Shown in pieces: positions 28,569 through 45,890 of a stretch of DNA of 64,000 nucleotides. The stretch covers positions 1,492,001 to 1,556,000 of the forward strand of contig NC_009656.1 of assembly GCF_000017205.1 (NCBI RefSeq). The letters run 5' to 3'. Numbering within the stretch: the first letter of the stretch is position 1; each line of letters opens with the position of its first letter. Both the position numbers and the translations under genes were made by a program. The DNA is from Pseudomonas paraeruginosa PA7. GTDB taxonomy: Bacteria > Pseudomonadota > Gammaproteobacteria > Pseudomonadales > Pseudomonadaceae. The notes below the pieces were generated by a model, which worked only from the letters and a program-made list of their open reading frames with translations, was not told where the DNA came from and ran no database searches.

Positions 28569-29984
28569 ATGCAAGAATTCGCCACTCAGGTCGTCGACCT
28601 GCTCAACGGCCTTATCTGGGGCAAGATCCTCATCTGGCTGCTGGTCGGTTGCGGCCTGTACTTCACCGTGCGCCTGGGCCTGATCCAGTTCCGCCACTTC
28701 GGCCACACCTTCAGCGTGCTCAAGGGCAGCCGGCAGTCCGACGACTCGGGTATCTCCTCCTTCCAGGCGCTGTGCACCTCGCTGGCGGCGCGGGTCGGCA
28801 CCGGCAACGTGGCCGGCGTGGCGGTGGCGATCACTCTCGGCGGGCCCGGCGCGGTGTTCTGGATGTGGGCGATCGCCCTGGTGGGCATGGCCACCGGCTT
28901 CGTCGAGGCGACCCTCGCCCAGTTGTTCAAGATCCGCGACGACAAGGGCCAGTTCCGCGGCGGCCCGGCCTACTACATGGAGAAAGGCCTGGGTGCGCGC
29001 TGGATGGGCATCCTGTTCTCGATCTTCCTGATCATCGCCTTCGGCTTCGTCTTCAACTCGGTGCAGGCCAACACCATCACCGGCGCCATGCAGGGCGCCT
29101 TCGGCGTGCCGACCTGGATCAGCGGCATCGCCGTGGTGATCCTCACCGCGCTGATCATCTTCGGCGGCCTGCGCTCCATCGCGCGCTTCTCCGAGCTGGC
29201 GGTACCCTTCATGGCGGTGGCCTACCTGCTGCTGGCGGTCGGCATCATCCTGTTCAACCTCAGCGAGCTGCCGGGCGTCCTGGCGATGGTGGTGAAGAGC
29301 GCCTTCGGCTGGCACGAGGCCGCCGCCGGCGGCCTCGGCGCGGCGATCCTCAATGGCTTCAAGCGCGGCCTGTTCTCCAACGAGGCGGGCATGGGTTCGG
29401 CGCCCAACGCCGCCGCCTCGGCCACCCCCTATCCGCCGCACCCGGCGTCCCAGGGCTACGTGCAGATGGCCGGCGTGTTCATCGACACCCTGCTGATCTG
29501 CACCGCCTCGGCGGCCATCATCCTGCTGGCCGGACCGCAGGAAGGCGAGGGCATCATGCTGGTGCAGAATGCCCTGACCAGCCAGGTCGGCGACTGGGGC
29601 CGCTACTTCCTGGCGGTGATCATCCTGTTCTTCGCCTTCACCTCCATCGTCGCCAACTATTTCTATGCCGAGAACTGCCTGGTCTTCCTCGAGCACAACC
29701 ACCTGGCTGGCCTGCTGATCTTCCGCCTGATCGTGCTGGCCATGGTGATGTTCGGTGCGATGGCTTCGCTGCCGTTCGTCTGGAACCTCGCCGACGTGTC
29801 GATGGGGCTGATGGCGATCACCAACCTGATCGCGATCCTGCTGCTGTCCAACCTGGCGATCAAGCTGGCCAGGGACTACAACGCCCAGCGCAAGGCCGGC
29901 AAGCTGCCGACCTTCGATGCCAGCCAGTTCCCGGAAGTCCAGCGGAAGCTCGAGCCGGGCATCTGGGACGACCGCCGCGCCTGA
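28569..29984 (+). CDS. Sodium:alanine/glycine symporter family (AGCS) permease
   Basis: A 471-residue inner-membrane transporter with about ten to eleven helices. It belongs to the AGCS family, which co-transports alanine or glycine with Na+. The family block SLAARVGTGNVAGVAVA and the FRGGPAYYMEKGLG and FSNEAGMGSAPNAAA motifs are clear. ATG 28569 follows GGGGAG. The 228-bp gap upstream suggests its own promoter. It sits alone between rnhB and dnaE, a pair that adjoins in enteric bacteria. The substrate is not determinable. Confidence 0.88.
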   Translation: MQEFATQVVDLLNGLIWGKILIWLLVGCGLYFTVRLGLIQFRHFGHTFSVLKGSRQSDDSGISSFQALCTSLAARVGTGNVAGVAVAITLGGPGAVFWMWAIALVGMATGFVEATLAQLFKIRDDKGQFRGGPAYYMEKGLGARWMGILFSIFLIIAFGFVFNSVQANTITGAMQGAFGVPTWISGIAVVILTALIIFGGLRSIARFSELAVPFMAVAYLLLAVGIILFNLSELPGVLAMVVKSAFGWHEAAAGGLGAAILNGFKRGLFSNEAGMGSAPNAAASATPYPPHPASQGYVQMAGVFIDTLLICTASAAIILLAGPQEGEGIMLVQNALTSQVGDWGRYFLAVIILFFAFTSIVANYFYAENCLVFLEHNHLAGLLIFRLIVLAMVMFGAMASLPFVWNLADVSMGLMAITNLIAILLLSNLAIKLARDYNAQRKAGKLPTFDASQFPEVQRKLEPGIWDDRRA

Positions 29985-30057
29985 GCGCGTGGGCGGGCGA
30001 CGTCGCGTGACGAACCCCACGCGCATCGCCCGCTCTTGAACCTGTAGCTTTGCCACC

Positions 30058-30089
30058 AGGCCCGGTACAATCCGGGCCTTGTCGTTTTT
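30058..30089 (+). promoter_or_regulatory. Composite terminator hairpin with embedded -10 upstream of dnaE
   Basis: Perfect 8-bp arms (30058-30065 and 30072-30079) enclose exactly TACAAT (30066-30071), followed by a T-rich tract (TGTCGTTTTT). Read-through from the permease gene would form a terminator, whereas RNA started from the TACAAT -10 would lack the 5' arm. The -35 is weak (TGTAGC, 17-bp spacer). Confidence 0.5.
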
Positions 30090-30114
30090 GCGTTATTTCT
30101 GCTCCGGGGCCTTC

Positions 30115-33636
<3,522 letters not shown>

Positions 33637-33785
33637 TCGCGATGGGCGATAACGCCGTTGTTCCGCGCTCTGCGGCGGGAAAACGCGGATCGCCCTTGCT
33701 CCCGGCTCGACCCCTGGCGCCCGATCCCGTAAGGTAGGGCGCCAAACGGAAACGGCCCACTAGAATCTGCGCACGACGGAAGCCT

Positions 33786-34736
33786 ATGAACCCGAACTTT
33801 CTTGATTTCGAACAGCCGATCGCCGACCTGCAAGCCAAGATCGAAGAGCTGCGCCTGGTGGGCAACGACAATGCGCTGAACATCAGCGACGAAATCTCGC
33901 GTCTGCAGGACAAGAGCAAGGCGCTCACCGAAAACATCTTCGGCAATCTGTCCAGCTGGCAGATCGCCCAGCTCGCGCGCCATCCCAAGCGTCCCTATAC
34001 CCTCGATTACATCGGCTACCTGTTCAGCGATTTCGAGGAGCTGCACGGCGACCGGCATTTCGCCGACGACCCGGCGATCGTCGGCGGCGTTGCCCGTCTC
34101 GACGGTTCCCCGGTGATGGTCATCGGCCACCAGAAAGGCCGCGAGGTGCGCGAGAAGGTGCGGCGCAACTTCGGCATGCCGCGTCCGGAAGGCTATCGCA
34201 AGGCCTGCCGCCTGATGGAAATGGCCGAGCGCTTCAAGATGCCGATCCTGACCTTCATCGACACGCCCGGCGCCTACCCGGGCATCGATGCCGAGGAACG
34301 CGGCCAGAGCGAGGCGATCGCCTGGAACCTGCGGGTGATGGCACGGCTGAAGACGCCGATCATCGCCACCGTGATCGGCGAGGGCGGTTCCGGCGGCGCG
34401 CTGGCCATCGGCGTCTGCGACCAACTGAACATGCTGCAATACTCCACCTACTCGGTGATCTCGCCGGAAGGCTGCGCGTCCATCCTCTGGAAAACCGCCG
34501 AGAAGGCGCCGGAAGCCGCCGAGGCCATGGGCATCACCGCCGAGCGCCTGAAAGGCCTGGGTATCGTCGACAAGGTCATCGACGAACCGCTGGGCGGCGC
34601 CCATCGCGATCCGGCGAGCATGGCCGAATCGATCCGTGGCGAACTGCTGGCGCAACTGAAGATGCTCCAGGGCCTGGAAATGGGTGAGTTGCTGGAGCGT
34701 CGTTACGACCGCCTGATGAGCTACGGCGCGCCGTAA
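33786..34736 (+). CDS. accA: Acetyl-CoA carboxylase carboxyltransferase subunit alpha
   Basis: The 316-residue alpha subunit of the carboxyltransferase that makes malonyl-CoA, the committed step of fatty acid synthesis. The crotonase-like core with [19 protein letters not shown] and [18 protein letters not shown], and the oxyanion-hole block [12 protein letters not shown], are intact. ATG 33786 follows CGGAAG. The dnaE-accA linkage is conserved in gammaproteobacteria. Confidence 0.98.
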   Translation: MNPNFLDFEQPIADLQAKIEELRLVGNDNALNISDEISRLQDKSKALTENIFGNLSSWQIAQLARHPKRPYTLDYIGYLFSDFEELHGDRHFADDPAIVGGVARLDGSPVMVIGHQKGREVREKVRRNFGMPRPEGYRKACRLMEMAERFKMPILTFIDTPGAYPGIDAEERGQSEAIAWNLRVMARLKTPIIATVIGEGGSGGALAIGVCDQLNMLQYSTYSVISPEGCASILWKTAEKAPEAAEAMGITAERLKGLGIVDKVIDEPLGGAHRDPASMAESIRGELLAQLKMLQGLEMGELLERRYDRLMSYGAP

Positions 34737-34750
34737 GCCGTCCGGCGCAC

Positions 34751-34789
34751 TGGTACGATCGACAAGCCCGGCATTCGCCGGGCTTGTCG
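34751..34789 (+). promoter_or_regulatory. Extended -10 abutting a perfect hairpin upstream of tilS
   Basis: TGGTACGAT (34751-34759, extended -10) is immediately followed by a perfect 13-bp stem (34760-34772 with 34777-34789, loop ATTC). Initiation about 7 nt after the -10 would fall inside the 5' arm. No T run follows; the tilS Shine-Dalgarno (GAGGAG, 34793-34798) is just downstream. Confidence 0.5.
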
Positions 34790-34805
34790 CATGAGGAGCG
34801 CAAGC

Positions 34806-36125
34806 ATGCCGGCAGTGCCGCTCGAATCCCGTCTGTTACAGGCCCTGGCGCCCTGGCGCGAAGCGAGGGGCTGGTGCGTGGCTTTTTCCGGCGGGCTGGA
34901 TTCCACGGTGTTGCTGCACCTCCTGGCCCGCCTGGCCCGGAGCGAAGCCCTGCCGGCGCTGTCGGCGCTGCATGTCCATCATGGCTTGCAGACTGCGGCG
35001 GACGCCTGGCCGGCGCACTGCCAGGCGGTCTGCCGGTCGCTGGGCATCCCGCTGCGGGTCGAGCGGGTGCAGGTCGCCGTTACCGGCAGCATCGAGCAGG
35101 CGGCGCGCGCTGCCCGTTATCGCGCATTCCAGGCGAGCCTGGGCGAAGGGCAGGTGCTGCTCACCGCGCAGCATCTCGACGACCAGGCCGAGACCCTGCT
35201 GTTCCGCCTGTTGCGTGGTGCCGGCCTGCGCGGCCTGGCGGCGATGCCGGCGAGCCGGCCGCTGGGCGGTGGCCGCCTGTGCCGGCCCTTGCTCGGGGTT
35301 TCCCGCGCCGAACTGGAAGCCTATGCGCAGACGCACCGGCTGGACTGGGTGGAGGATCCTTCCAACCAGGACCCGCGCTTCGCGCGCAACTACCTGCGCC
35401 AGGAGGTCATGCCGCGTCTCGCCTCCCACTGGCCGCAGGCCGCCGCCGGCATGGCGCGCTGTGCGGCGCACCTGCGCGAGGCCGAAGAGCTGCTGGGTGA
35501 GCTGGCGGCCATCGACCTCCGAGCCTGCCGCGCACCCTCGGATCCGGACTGGCTGGACCTGCCCCGGATCGCCCTGGAACCTTTGCGCCGCCTCGGCGCC
35601 GCGCGCCAGCGCAACCTGCTGCGGGCGTGGCTGGCACCGCTGACGCGCTTGCCGGACAGCGACCACTGGGCCGGCTGGGAATCGCTGCGCGACGCCGGCG
35701 AAGATGCCGACCCGATCTGGCGCCTGGAGAGCGGCGAGCTGCGCCGCGGCGCGGGGTGCCTCTGGTGGCTGCCGGCGGCCTGGCGCGCGGCGGCGGGACC
35801 GTTCGTCTGGGAACATCCCGCCCATCCGCTGGCGCTGCCCGGCAACGGTCGACTGGCATTGCTCGGCGAACTTCCGCCCGGTCCGCTGCGCGTCGACTAC
35901 CGGCGGGGTGGGGAAGTACTGGCCCTGGCCGGGCGCGGTCGCCGCGACCTCAAGCGTTTGCTCAACGAGGCGGGCGTACCGAGCTTCCTGCGCGGTCGTT
36001 TGCCGCTACTCTTCCGCGCCGACGAACTGCTCGCGGTGGCCAACATTCCTGGCCTGGACGGTCCCCGCGAGGGAGGCTGGCGGTTGTCCTGGAGCCCGCC
36101 GACGAACGACCCGGGTTTGAGCTAG
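34806..36125 (+). CDS. tilS: tRNA(Ile)-lysidine synthetase
   Basis: A 439-residue ATP-dependent enzyme that converts C34 to lysidine in the CAU-anticodon tRNA-Ile, so that it reads AUA. The PP-loop SGGLDS is at about residues 28-33, and TAQHLDDQAETLLFRLLRG and NYLRQEVMP blocks follow, then the C-terminal TilS domains. ATG 34806 is chosen because GAGGAG lies 7 nt upstream; ATG 34791 would add five residues and overlaps that site. It is downstream of accA, as in relatives. Confidence 0.94.
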   Translation: MPAVPLESRLLQALAPWREARGWCVAFSGGLDSTVLLHLLARLARSEALPALSALHVHHGLQTAADAWPAHCQAVCRSLGIPLRVERVQVAVTGSIEQAARAARYRAFQASLGEGQVLLTAQHLDDQAETLLFRLLRGAGLRGLAAMPASRPLGGGRLCRPLLGVSRAELEAYAQTHRLDWVEDPSNQDPRFARNYLRQEVMPRLASHWPQAAAGMARCAAHLREAEELLGELAAIDLRACRAPSDPDWLDLPRIALEPLRRLGAARQRNLLRAWLAPLTRLPDSDHWAGWESLRDAGEDADPIWRLESGELRRGAGCLWWLPAAWRAAAGPFVWEHPAHPLALPGNGRLALLGELPPGPLRVDYRRGGEVLALAGRGRRDLKRLLNEAGVPSFLRGRLPLLFRADELLAVANIPGLDGPREGGWRLSWSPPTNDPGLS

Positions 36126-36145
36126 TAAGCCGTTTCCAGTAGACT
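36117..36145 (+). promoter_or_regulatory. Candidate pyrG promoter
   Basis: TTGAGC (36117-36122), a 17-bp spacer and TAGACT (36140-36145). The -35 overlaps the last codons of tilS. The predicted start near 36152 gives a leader of about 144 nt. Confidence 0.55.
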
Positions 36146-36163
36146 ACGCTCCCGTCTTGTACT

Positions 36164-36231
36164 GCTCCCGCCGATTCCCTCCGGAATCAGCAGGAGTTTG
36201 CTTTGCCCACGGATTTGTCCGTGGCGGGAGC
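36164..36231 (+). promoter_or_regulatory. Branched RNA structure in the pyrG leader
   Basis: A closing stem (36164-36170 with 36225-36231, 7 bp) encloses two perfect hairpins: 36173-36178 with 36183-36188 (loop CTCC) and 36207-36213 with 36218-36224 (loop TTTG). A 4-bp AGCA/TGCT stem (36189-36192 with 36199-36202) may form a third. The closing stem can extend to 9 bp at the cost of the second hairpin. No terminator follows. I do not recognise the family. Confidence 0.55.
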
Positions 36232-36280
36232 TGGCCTCCCTTCTCCGAATCCCCGGCGGCTGATCCCGCCTAAACGCTGA

Positions 36281-40107
<3,827 letters not shown>

Positions 40108-40115
40108 GCCTGGTC

Positions 40116-40154
40116 TGGTACGGTGAAGGGGTGGCAAGAGCCACCCCTTTTCTT
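40116..40154 (+). terminator. eno terminator with an overlapping candidate ftsB -10
   Basis: A 9-bp stem (40126-40134 with 40141-40149, loop CAAGAG) is followed by a T-rich tract. Immediately 5' is TGGTACGGT (40116-40124), an extended -10-like sequence whose start point would fall inside the 5' arm. The hairpin alone is a credible eno terminator; the promoter part is weaker. Confidence 0.6.
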
Positions 40155-40171
40155 CTCAAGGAGTTCGAGGC

Positions 40172-40456
40172 TTGAGGTTACGTAGCCCCTACTGGCTGTT
40201 CGTGGTGCTGATCCTGGCGCTGGCGGGCCTGCAGTATCGCCTCTGGGTTGGCGATGGCAGCCTGGCGCAGGTACGCGACCTGCAGAAGCAGATCGCCGAC
40301 CAGCATGGCGAGAACGAGCGCCTGCTGGAGCGCAACCGGATTCTCGAAGCCGAAGTCGCCGAGCTGAAGAAAGGCACCGAGACCGTCGAGGAGCGTGCGC
40401 GACACGAACTCGGCATGGTCAAGGACGGCGAAACCCTCTACCAGCTCGCCAAGTGA
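40172..40456 (+). CDS. ftsB: Cell division protein FtsB
   Basis: A 94-residue bitopic protein of the FtsQLB divisome complex. It has one membrane helix (about 5-21) and a periplasmic coiled coil with Asn/Glu-rich heptads (about 28-72). The start is TTG 40172, preceded by AAGGAG at 40158-40163; no ATG fits. ftsB-ispD adjacency is highly conserved and helps confirm this small gene. It follows an eno terminator, so it may need its own promoter. Confidence 0.93.
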   Translation: MRLRSPYWLFVVLILALAGLQYRLWVGDGSLAQVRDLQKQIADQHGENERLLERNRILEAEVAELKKGTETVEERARHELGMVKDGETLYQLAK

Positions 40457-40475
40457 GCTGACGACCCTTTTCCCG

Positions 40476-41180
40476 ATGACGACTTCCGACCTTCCCGCCT
40501 TCTGGACGGTGATCCCCGCCGCCGGCGTGGGTTCGCGCATGCGCGCCGACCGCCCGAAGCAATACCTCGATCTTGCCGGTCGCACCGTGATCGAACGCAC
40601 CCTCGACTGTTTCCTCGAGCATCCTATGCTCAGGGGGCTGGTGGTCTGTCTGGCCGAGGACGATCCCTACTGGCCCGGGCTGGATTGCGCCGCCAGCCGG
40701 CACGTGCAGCGAGCGGCCGGCGGCGTCGAACGGGCCGACTCGGTGCTCAGCGGCTTGCTGCGTCTGCTGGAACTGGGCGCCCGGGCCGACGACTGGGTGC
40801 TGGTGCACGATGCGGCCCGGCCGAACCTGACACGCGGCGACCTCGACCGCCTGCTCGAAGAACTCGCCGAGGATCCGGTCGGTGGCCTGCTGGCGGTACC
40901 GGCGCGGGACACTCTCAAGCGCTCCGACCGCGACGGCCGGGTCAGCGAAACCATCGACCGCTCGGTGGTCTGGTTGGCCTACACGCCGCAGATGTTCCGC
41001 CTCGGCGCCCTGCATCGGGCGCTGGCCGATGCGCTGGTGGCCGGCGTGGCGATCACCGATGAGGCTTCGGCGATGGAATGGGCCGGCTATGCACCGAAGC
41101 TGGTGGAAGGGCGCGCCGACAACCTGAAGATAACCACCCCGGAAGACCTACTGCGCCTGCAGCGAAGTTTTCCGCACTGA
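40476..41180 (+). CDS. ispD: 2-C-methyl-D-erythritol 4-phosphate cytidylyltransferase
   Basis: A 234-residue MEP-pathway enzyme that forms CDP-methylerythritol. The nucleotide-binding loop IPAAGVGSRMRADRPKQY lies at the N-terminus, and VLVHDAARPNL and TDEASAMEW are conserved. ATG 40476 lies 19 bp after ftsB. In many gammaproteobacteria ispF follows directly; here a 4.7-kb block separates the two. It is closed by a bidirectional terminator. Confidence 0.96.
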   Translation: MTTSDLPAFWTVIPAAGVGSRMRADRPKQYLDLAGRTVIERTLDCFLEHPMLRGLVVCLAEDDPYWPGLDCAASRHVQRAAGGVERADSVLSGLLRLLELGARADDWVLVHDAARPNLTRGDLDRLLEELAEDPVGGLLAVPARDTLKRSDRDGRVSETIDRSVVWLAYTPQMFRLGALHRALADALVAGVAITDEASAMEWAGYAPKLVEGRADNLKITTPEDLLRLQRSFPH

Positions 41181-41197
41181 CGGTATGCACGTGCAGT

Positions 41198-41225
41198 AAA
41201 AAAGCCGACCCTGGGGTCGGCTTTT
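41198..41225. terminator. Bidirectional terminator between ispD and the TusA-like gene
   Basis: A perfect 7-bp stem (41204-41210 with 41215-41221, loop CTGG) is flanked by A6 on one side and T4 on the other. It serves convergent genes. Confidence 0.85.
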
Positions 41226-41246
41226 CCGTATCTGCGCGATCGCCGC

Positions 41247-41495
41247 TCAGCCTTCCAGCGGCACCTCTATGAGGAAGCGGAACAGCGCGCCGTGCTGCTC
41301 CACCGCCAGGCATTTGTAGCCCTGTCGCTGGGTGTCTTCGGGAATGCCGTGGACCGACTGCGAGCAGTCGGTGACCACTTCCAGGCGTTCGCCCGGCTGC
41401 ATGGTGGCCAGGGTTTCCAGGGTGGCGATGGCGTTGTACGGGCAATGTTCGCCGCGCAGGTCAAGCGACAGGGTCGGTTTGTCGGGCTGGCTCAT
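41247..41495 (-). CDS. TusA/YedF-family sulfurtransferase-like protein
   Basis: An 82-residue SirA/TusA-fold protein. The conserved Cys is C18 in LRGEHCPYNAIATLE; the motif is CPYN, not the canonical CPxP of TusA. Family members carry sulfur as a persulfide or, as YedF, are linked to selenium metabolism. The gene overlaps the upstream YedE/YeeE-type permease by 35 bp, so the pair is coupled. This resembles YeeE-YeeD (thiosulfate uptake) or YedE-YedF. Which anion is handled is not known. Confidence 0.8.
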   Translation of the reverse strand: MSQPDKPTLSLDLRGEHCPYNAIATLETLATMQPGERLEVVTDCSQSVHGIPEDTQRQGYKCLAVEQHGALFRFLIEVPLEG

Positions 41496-42687
41496 GGTTC
41501 GGTTTCCGCGGTCGGGTGAATCGGGAGGCGTTCAGTTGTACCAGCAGCAGGCACAGGGCGAGGCCGGCGAAGGTCAGCAGCAGGCCGTTGCCGGGGCCGA
41601 AGCTTTCCAGCAGGTCGATCTTGGGATAGGGCAGGGCGAGGCGGGTACCCAACTGGTCCCAGAACACCGCCACCAGGGTGCCGCCGATGACGTTGCCGAT
41701 GCCGACCACCCAGAAGTGCACCTGGCCCTCCATCGAACGGTACATCCAGCCGGTCTCGCAACCGCCGGCGAGGACGATGCCGATGCCGAAGAGGATGCCG
41801 CCGATGATCGCGTTCGGTCCCATCCAGAAGATCTTCGGCGCGACGCCCAGGCGGATCGCGGCGAAGGTGCCGATGCAGGCGGCCGCCATGCCGAGCAGGA
41901 TGCCGAAGGCGGCGCGGGTCCGGCCGGTGGTCCAGAGGTCACGCGCGGCGCTGGTGAAGCAGATCTGCGCACGCTCGATCAGGCCGCCGAACAGCAGGCC
42001 GAACAGGCAGGCCATGCCCAGCACCAGCGATGCTTCGAAGCGCCAGGCGGCGAACAGCGCGGCGAACGCCAGTACCGCCAGGCCCAGGCGGGCCTGCAGG
42101 CGTGCGCGCCGGGCCAGGCTTTCGGCGCTGGGCAGCGCGCTGGCGCCGGCGCCGACCTTCAGCGGCGTGCGCAGGAACGGCAGCAGGCTGATCTTCACGC
42201 CGATCCAGGCGCCGCCGACGGTGGCGAACATGAAGGCCCAGGCGTGCACGGAGAACATCGGGATGCCAGTGAAGAACGCCGCCAGGTTGCAGCCCATCGC
42301 CAGGCGCGCGCCGAAGCCGGCGATGATCCCGCCGACCAGGCCCTGCAACAGGCGCCGCTTGCTGGTCGGCCAGCGCAGGCTGACATTGCCGGCCCACAGC
42401 GCGCAGCACAGGGCGCCGAGGAGCATGCCGATGATCATCACCCCGTCGACCCGGTCCAGCGGCGTGCCTTGCAGGCCGATCAGCCGGAAATAGCTCCAGT
42501 CCTGTGTCTGGTAGCCGAACCAGGACAGCACGTGGCCGCCCCAGCGGGTGAATTCGCCGGTCACCGCCCAGAAGGTGCCGGTGATGGCGAAGTAGTAGGC
42601 AGAGACGACGCCGAGGGCGACCAGCGCCGGCAGCGGCGACCAGAACCTCACCAGGTAGCGTTGGCGAAACGCGTTGAAGGCAGACAT
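41461..42687 (-). CDS. YedE/YeeE-family membrane transporter
   Basis: A 408-residue polytopic membrane protein of the YeeE/YedE (DUF395, sulf_transp) family. Two family Cys motifs are visible: LAMGCNLAAFFTGIP and GGCETGWMYRSMEG. In characterised YeeE, conserved cysteines relay thiosulfate across the membrane, and a small TusA-like partner accepts sulfur. Here the partner is encoded by the overlapping downstream gene. YedE homologues are often annotated as selenium transporters; selenite, sulfite or thiosulfate all remain possible. Confidence 0.82.
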   Translation of the reverse strand: MSAFNAFRQRYLVRFWSPLPALVALGVVSAYYFAITGTFWAVTGEFTRWGGHVLSWFGYQTQDWSYFRLIGLQGTPLDRVDGVMIIGMLLGALCCALWAGNVSLRWPTSKRRLLQGLVGGIIAGFGARLAMGCNLAAFFTGIPMFSVHAWAFMFATVGGAWIGVKISLLPFLRTPLKVGAGASALPSAESLARRARLQARLGLAVLAFAALFAAWRFEASLVLGMACLFGLLFGGLIERAQICFTSAARDLWTTGRTRAAFGILLGMAAACIGTFAAIRLGVAPKIFWMGPNAIIGGILFGIGIVLAGGCETGWMYRSMEGQVHFWVVGIGNVIGGTLVAVFWDQLGTRLALPYPKIDLLESFGPGNGLLLTFAGLALCLLLVQLNASRFTRPRKPNHEPARQTDPVA

Positions 42688-42762
42688 GCGACTTCCTTGA
42701 ATCGATGGCGGGTGGAACGGGAAACCGCCAAGTCTATCGCAGCGTGGATTTTCCTTACTGCT

Positions 42763-43671
42763 TCAGCGCAGGTTTTTCTCCTCGGCGAGCCCCGGGTGGG
42801 ACCGCGCCAGGCCTTCCTTGAGATAGTCCACCAGTTGCCTGACTTTCGGTGACAGGTGCCGCTGCTGCGGGTACAGCGCCCACACCGCGGTGTTCGGTGG
42901 CTGGTGACCTTGCAGCAGGGAGACCAGCCGGCCGCTGCGCAGGTGGTCGATCACATAGTAGTCGGGCAACTGGCATAGACCGAAGCCACGCAGCGCGGCG
43001 TCGAGTACCGCCTGGCCGCTGTTGCAGCGCCAGTTGCCCTGGACCCGGTGCTGGGTTTCCCGGCCGTCCTCGAGAAAGCTCCACAGGTCGCTGCTGCCGA
43101 TCAGGCAGTTGAACTGGCCGAGTTCCGCCGGTGACTGCGGAGTGCCGTGGCGGCGCAGGTATTCCGGGGTGGCGCAGAGGTACATGACGCGCGGCGCCAG
43201 GCGCGTGGCGACCAGACGCGAATCGCTCAGGCGGCCGAGGCGGATGGCCAGGTCGAAGCCCTCGTGGAGCAGGTCCAACTGGCGGTTGGAGAGTTCGATG
43301 TCGACCCGCAGTTGCGGATAGTCGGCCATGAAGGCATTCACCAGCGGCACGATGAAACGTTCGCCGTAGGCCACCGCACAGGTCATGCGCAGCAGGCCCT
43401 TGGGTTCCGCGGAGAGATCGCTGACCGCGCGCAGGGCCTCGTCGCGGGCGTCCTGCAGGCGCTGGCAGTGTTGCAGGAAGGTCTGCCCGGCCTCGCTCAA
43501 CGATACCCGCCGGGTGCTGCGGTAGAGCAGGCGGGTCTGCAGGCGTTCCTCCAGGCGGGCGACCTGGCGGCTGATGTGCGAAGAGGAGACGCCCATGCGT
43601 TCGGCCGCGGCGGTGAACTGCCCGGTTTCGGCGACGGCGACGAATTCGTCCAGTCCTTCCCAGCGATTCAT
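42763..43671 (-). CDS. gfnR: LysR-type regulator of formaldehyde detoxification
   Basis: A 302-residue LysR-type activator. The N-terminal winged HTH spans about 15-45 (FTAAAERMGVSSSHISRQVARLE) and the effector-binding domain about 90-295. It is divergent from adhC (131 bp between starts), the usual layout for a LysR regulator and its target. In P. aeruginosa the LysR gene in this position (GfnR) controls glutathione-dependent formaldehyde neutralisation; I assign the symbol on context. A repeat cluster in the intergenic region is the candidate operator. Confidence 0.85.
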   Translation of the reverse strand: MNRWEGLDEFVAVAETGQFTAAAERMGVSSSHISRQVARLEERLQTRLLYRSTRRVSLSEAGQTFLQHCQRLQDARDEALRAVSDLSAEPKGLLRMTCAVAYGERFIVPLVNAFMADYPQLRVDIELSNRQLDLLHEGFDLAIRLGRLSDSRLVATRLAPRVMYLCATPEYLRRHGTPQSPAELGQFNCLIGSSDLWSFLEDGRETQHRVQGNWRCNSGQAVLDAALRGFGLCQLPDYYVIDHLRSGRLVSLLQGHQPPNTAVWALYPQQRHLSPKVRQLVDYLKEGLARSHPGLAEEKNLR

Positions 43672-43690
43672 CTGGATTGTCCCTGCATGG

Positions 43691-44915
<1,225 letters not shown>

Positions 44916-44968
44916 CAAGCCATCGTGGCGGACCCTGCGGTTCGCCACGACCGTTTCACGGAGGTCAC

Positions 44969-45820
44969 GTGAAGGATTCCCTCGAACTGATCGGCAGCCA
45001 GAAGAGCTTCGGCGGCTGGCACCAGCGCTACCGGCATTTTTCCCGGACCCTGAACTGCGAGATGGTCTTCGCCATCTACCTGCCGCCCCAGGCCGAGCCG
45101 GAGGCTGCGCTGCCGGCGCTGTACTGGCTGTCCGGTCTGACTTGCAACGACGAGAACTTCATGCAGAAGGCCGGCGCCCAGCGCGTCGCCGCCGAACTCG
45201 GCCTGGTGCTGGTGGCGCCGGATACCAGCCCGCGCGGCAGCGGCGTGCCCGGCGATCCCGACGGCGCCTGGGATTTCGGCCTGGGCGCAGGCTTCTACCT
45301 GAACGCCACGCAGGAGCCCTGGTCCGCGCACTATCGCATGCACGACTATGTGGTCCACGAACTGCCGGCACTGATCGAGGCGCATTTCCCGGTGTCGCAG
45401 CGGCGCGGCATCAGCGGCCACTCGATGGGCGGGCATGGCGCGCTGGTCTGTGCCCTGCGCAACCCGGGACGCTATCTGTCGCTGTCGGCGTTCGCCCCGA
45501 TCTGCAATCCGAGCGATTGTCCCTGGGGGCAGAAGGCGTTCTCCCGTTATCTCGGCGAGGAACCGGCGGCCTGGCGTGAGTGGGATGCCTGCGCGTTGCT
45601 CGAAACTGCCTCCGAACGCCTGCCGATCCTGGTCGACCAGGGCGAGCGCGACGACTTCCTCGCCGTCCAGCTCAAGCCGGAAGCGCTGCGCCGCGCCGCG
45701 CGGGAGGCCGGTCATCCGCTGGAGCTGCGTTTGCAGCCGGGCTATGACCACAGCTACTACTTCATCGCCAGCTTCATCGAGGATCACCTGCGACACCATG
45801 CCCGGGTTCTCGACGGTTGA
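44969..45820 (+). CDS. fghA: S-formylglutathione hydrolase
   Basis: A 283-residue esterase-D family alpha/beta hydrolase that splits S-formylglutathione into formate and glutathione. The nucleophile is S152 in [12 protein letters not shown]; the acid is in [10 protein letters not shown] and the His in GYDHSYYF. The start is GTG 44969 with GGAGG upstream; no good ATG exists, and an upstream open frame is a continuation of another frame of adhC. With adhC and gfnR it forms a complete formaldehyde detoxification unit. Confidence 0.95.
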   Translation: MKDSLELIGSQKSFGGWHQRYRHFSRTLNCEMVFAIYLPPQAEPEAALPALYWLSGLTCNDENFMQKAGAQRVAAELGLVLVAPDTSPRGSGVPGDPDGAWDFGLGAGFYLNATQEPWSAHYRMHDYVVHELPALIEAHFPVSQRRGISGHSMGGHGALVCALRNPGRYLSLSAFAPICNPSDCPWGQKAFSRYLGEEPAAWREWDACALLETASERLPILVDQGERDDFLAVQLKPEALRRAAREAGHPLELRLQPGYDHSYYFIASFIEDHLRHHARVLDG

Positions 45821-45830
45821 TCCGCGATAC

Positions 45831-45890
45831 CTGAAGCCTGTCCCGATCCGGGGTAGAATCACGCCCTGATTCCAACCAGGGCGTTTTTTC
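45831..45890 (+). promoter_or_regulatory. Composite promoter/terminator directly before ispF
   Basis: CTGAAG (45831-45836), 17 bp, TAGAAT (45854-45859), then a perfect 7-bp stem (45862-45868 with 45877-45883) followed by six T (45884-45889) and, one base later, the ispF ATG. RNA from fghA would meet a terminator; RNA started near 45866 would lose most of the 5' arm and have a leader of about 25 nt with no free Shine-Dalgarno. Confidence 0.6.
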
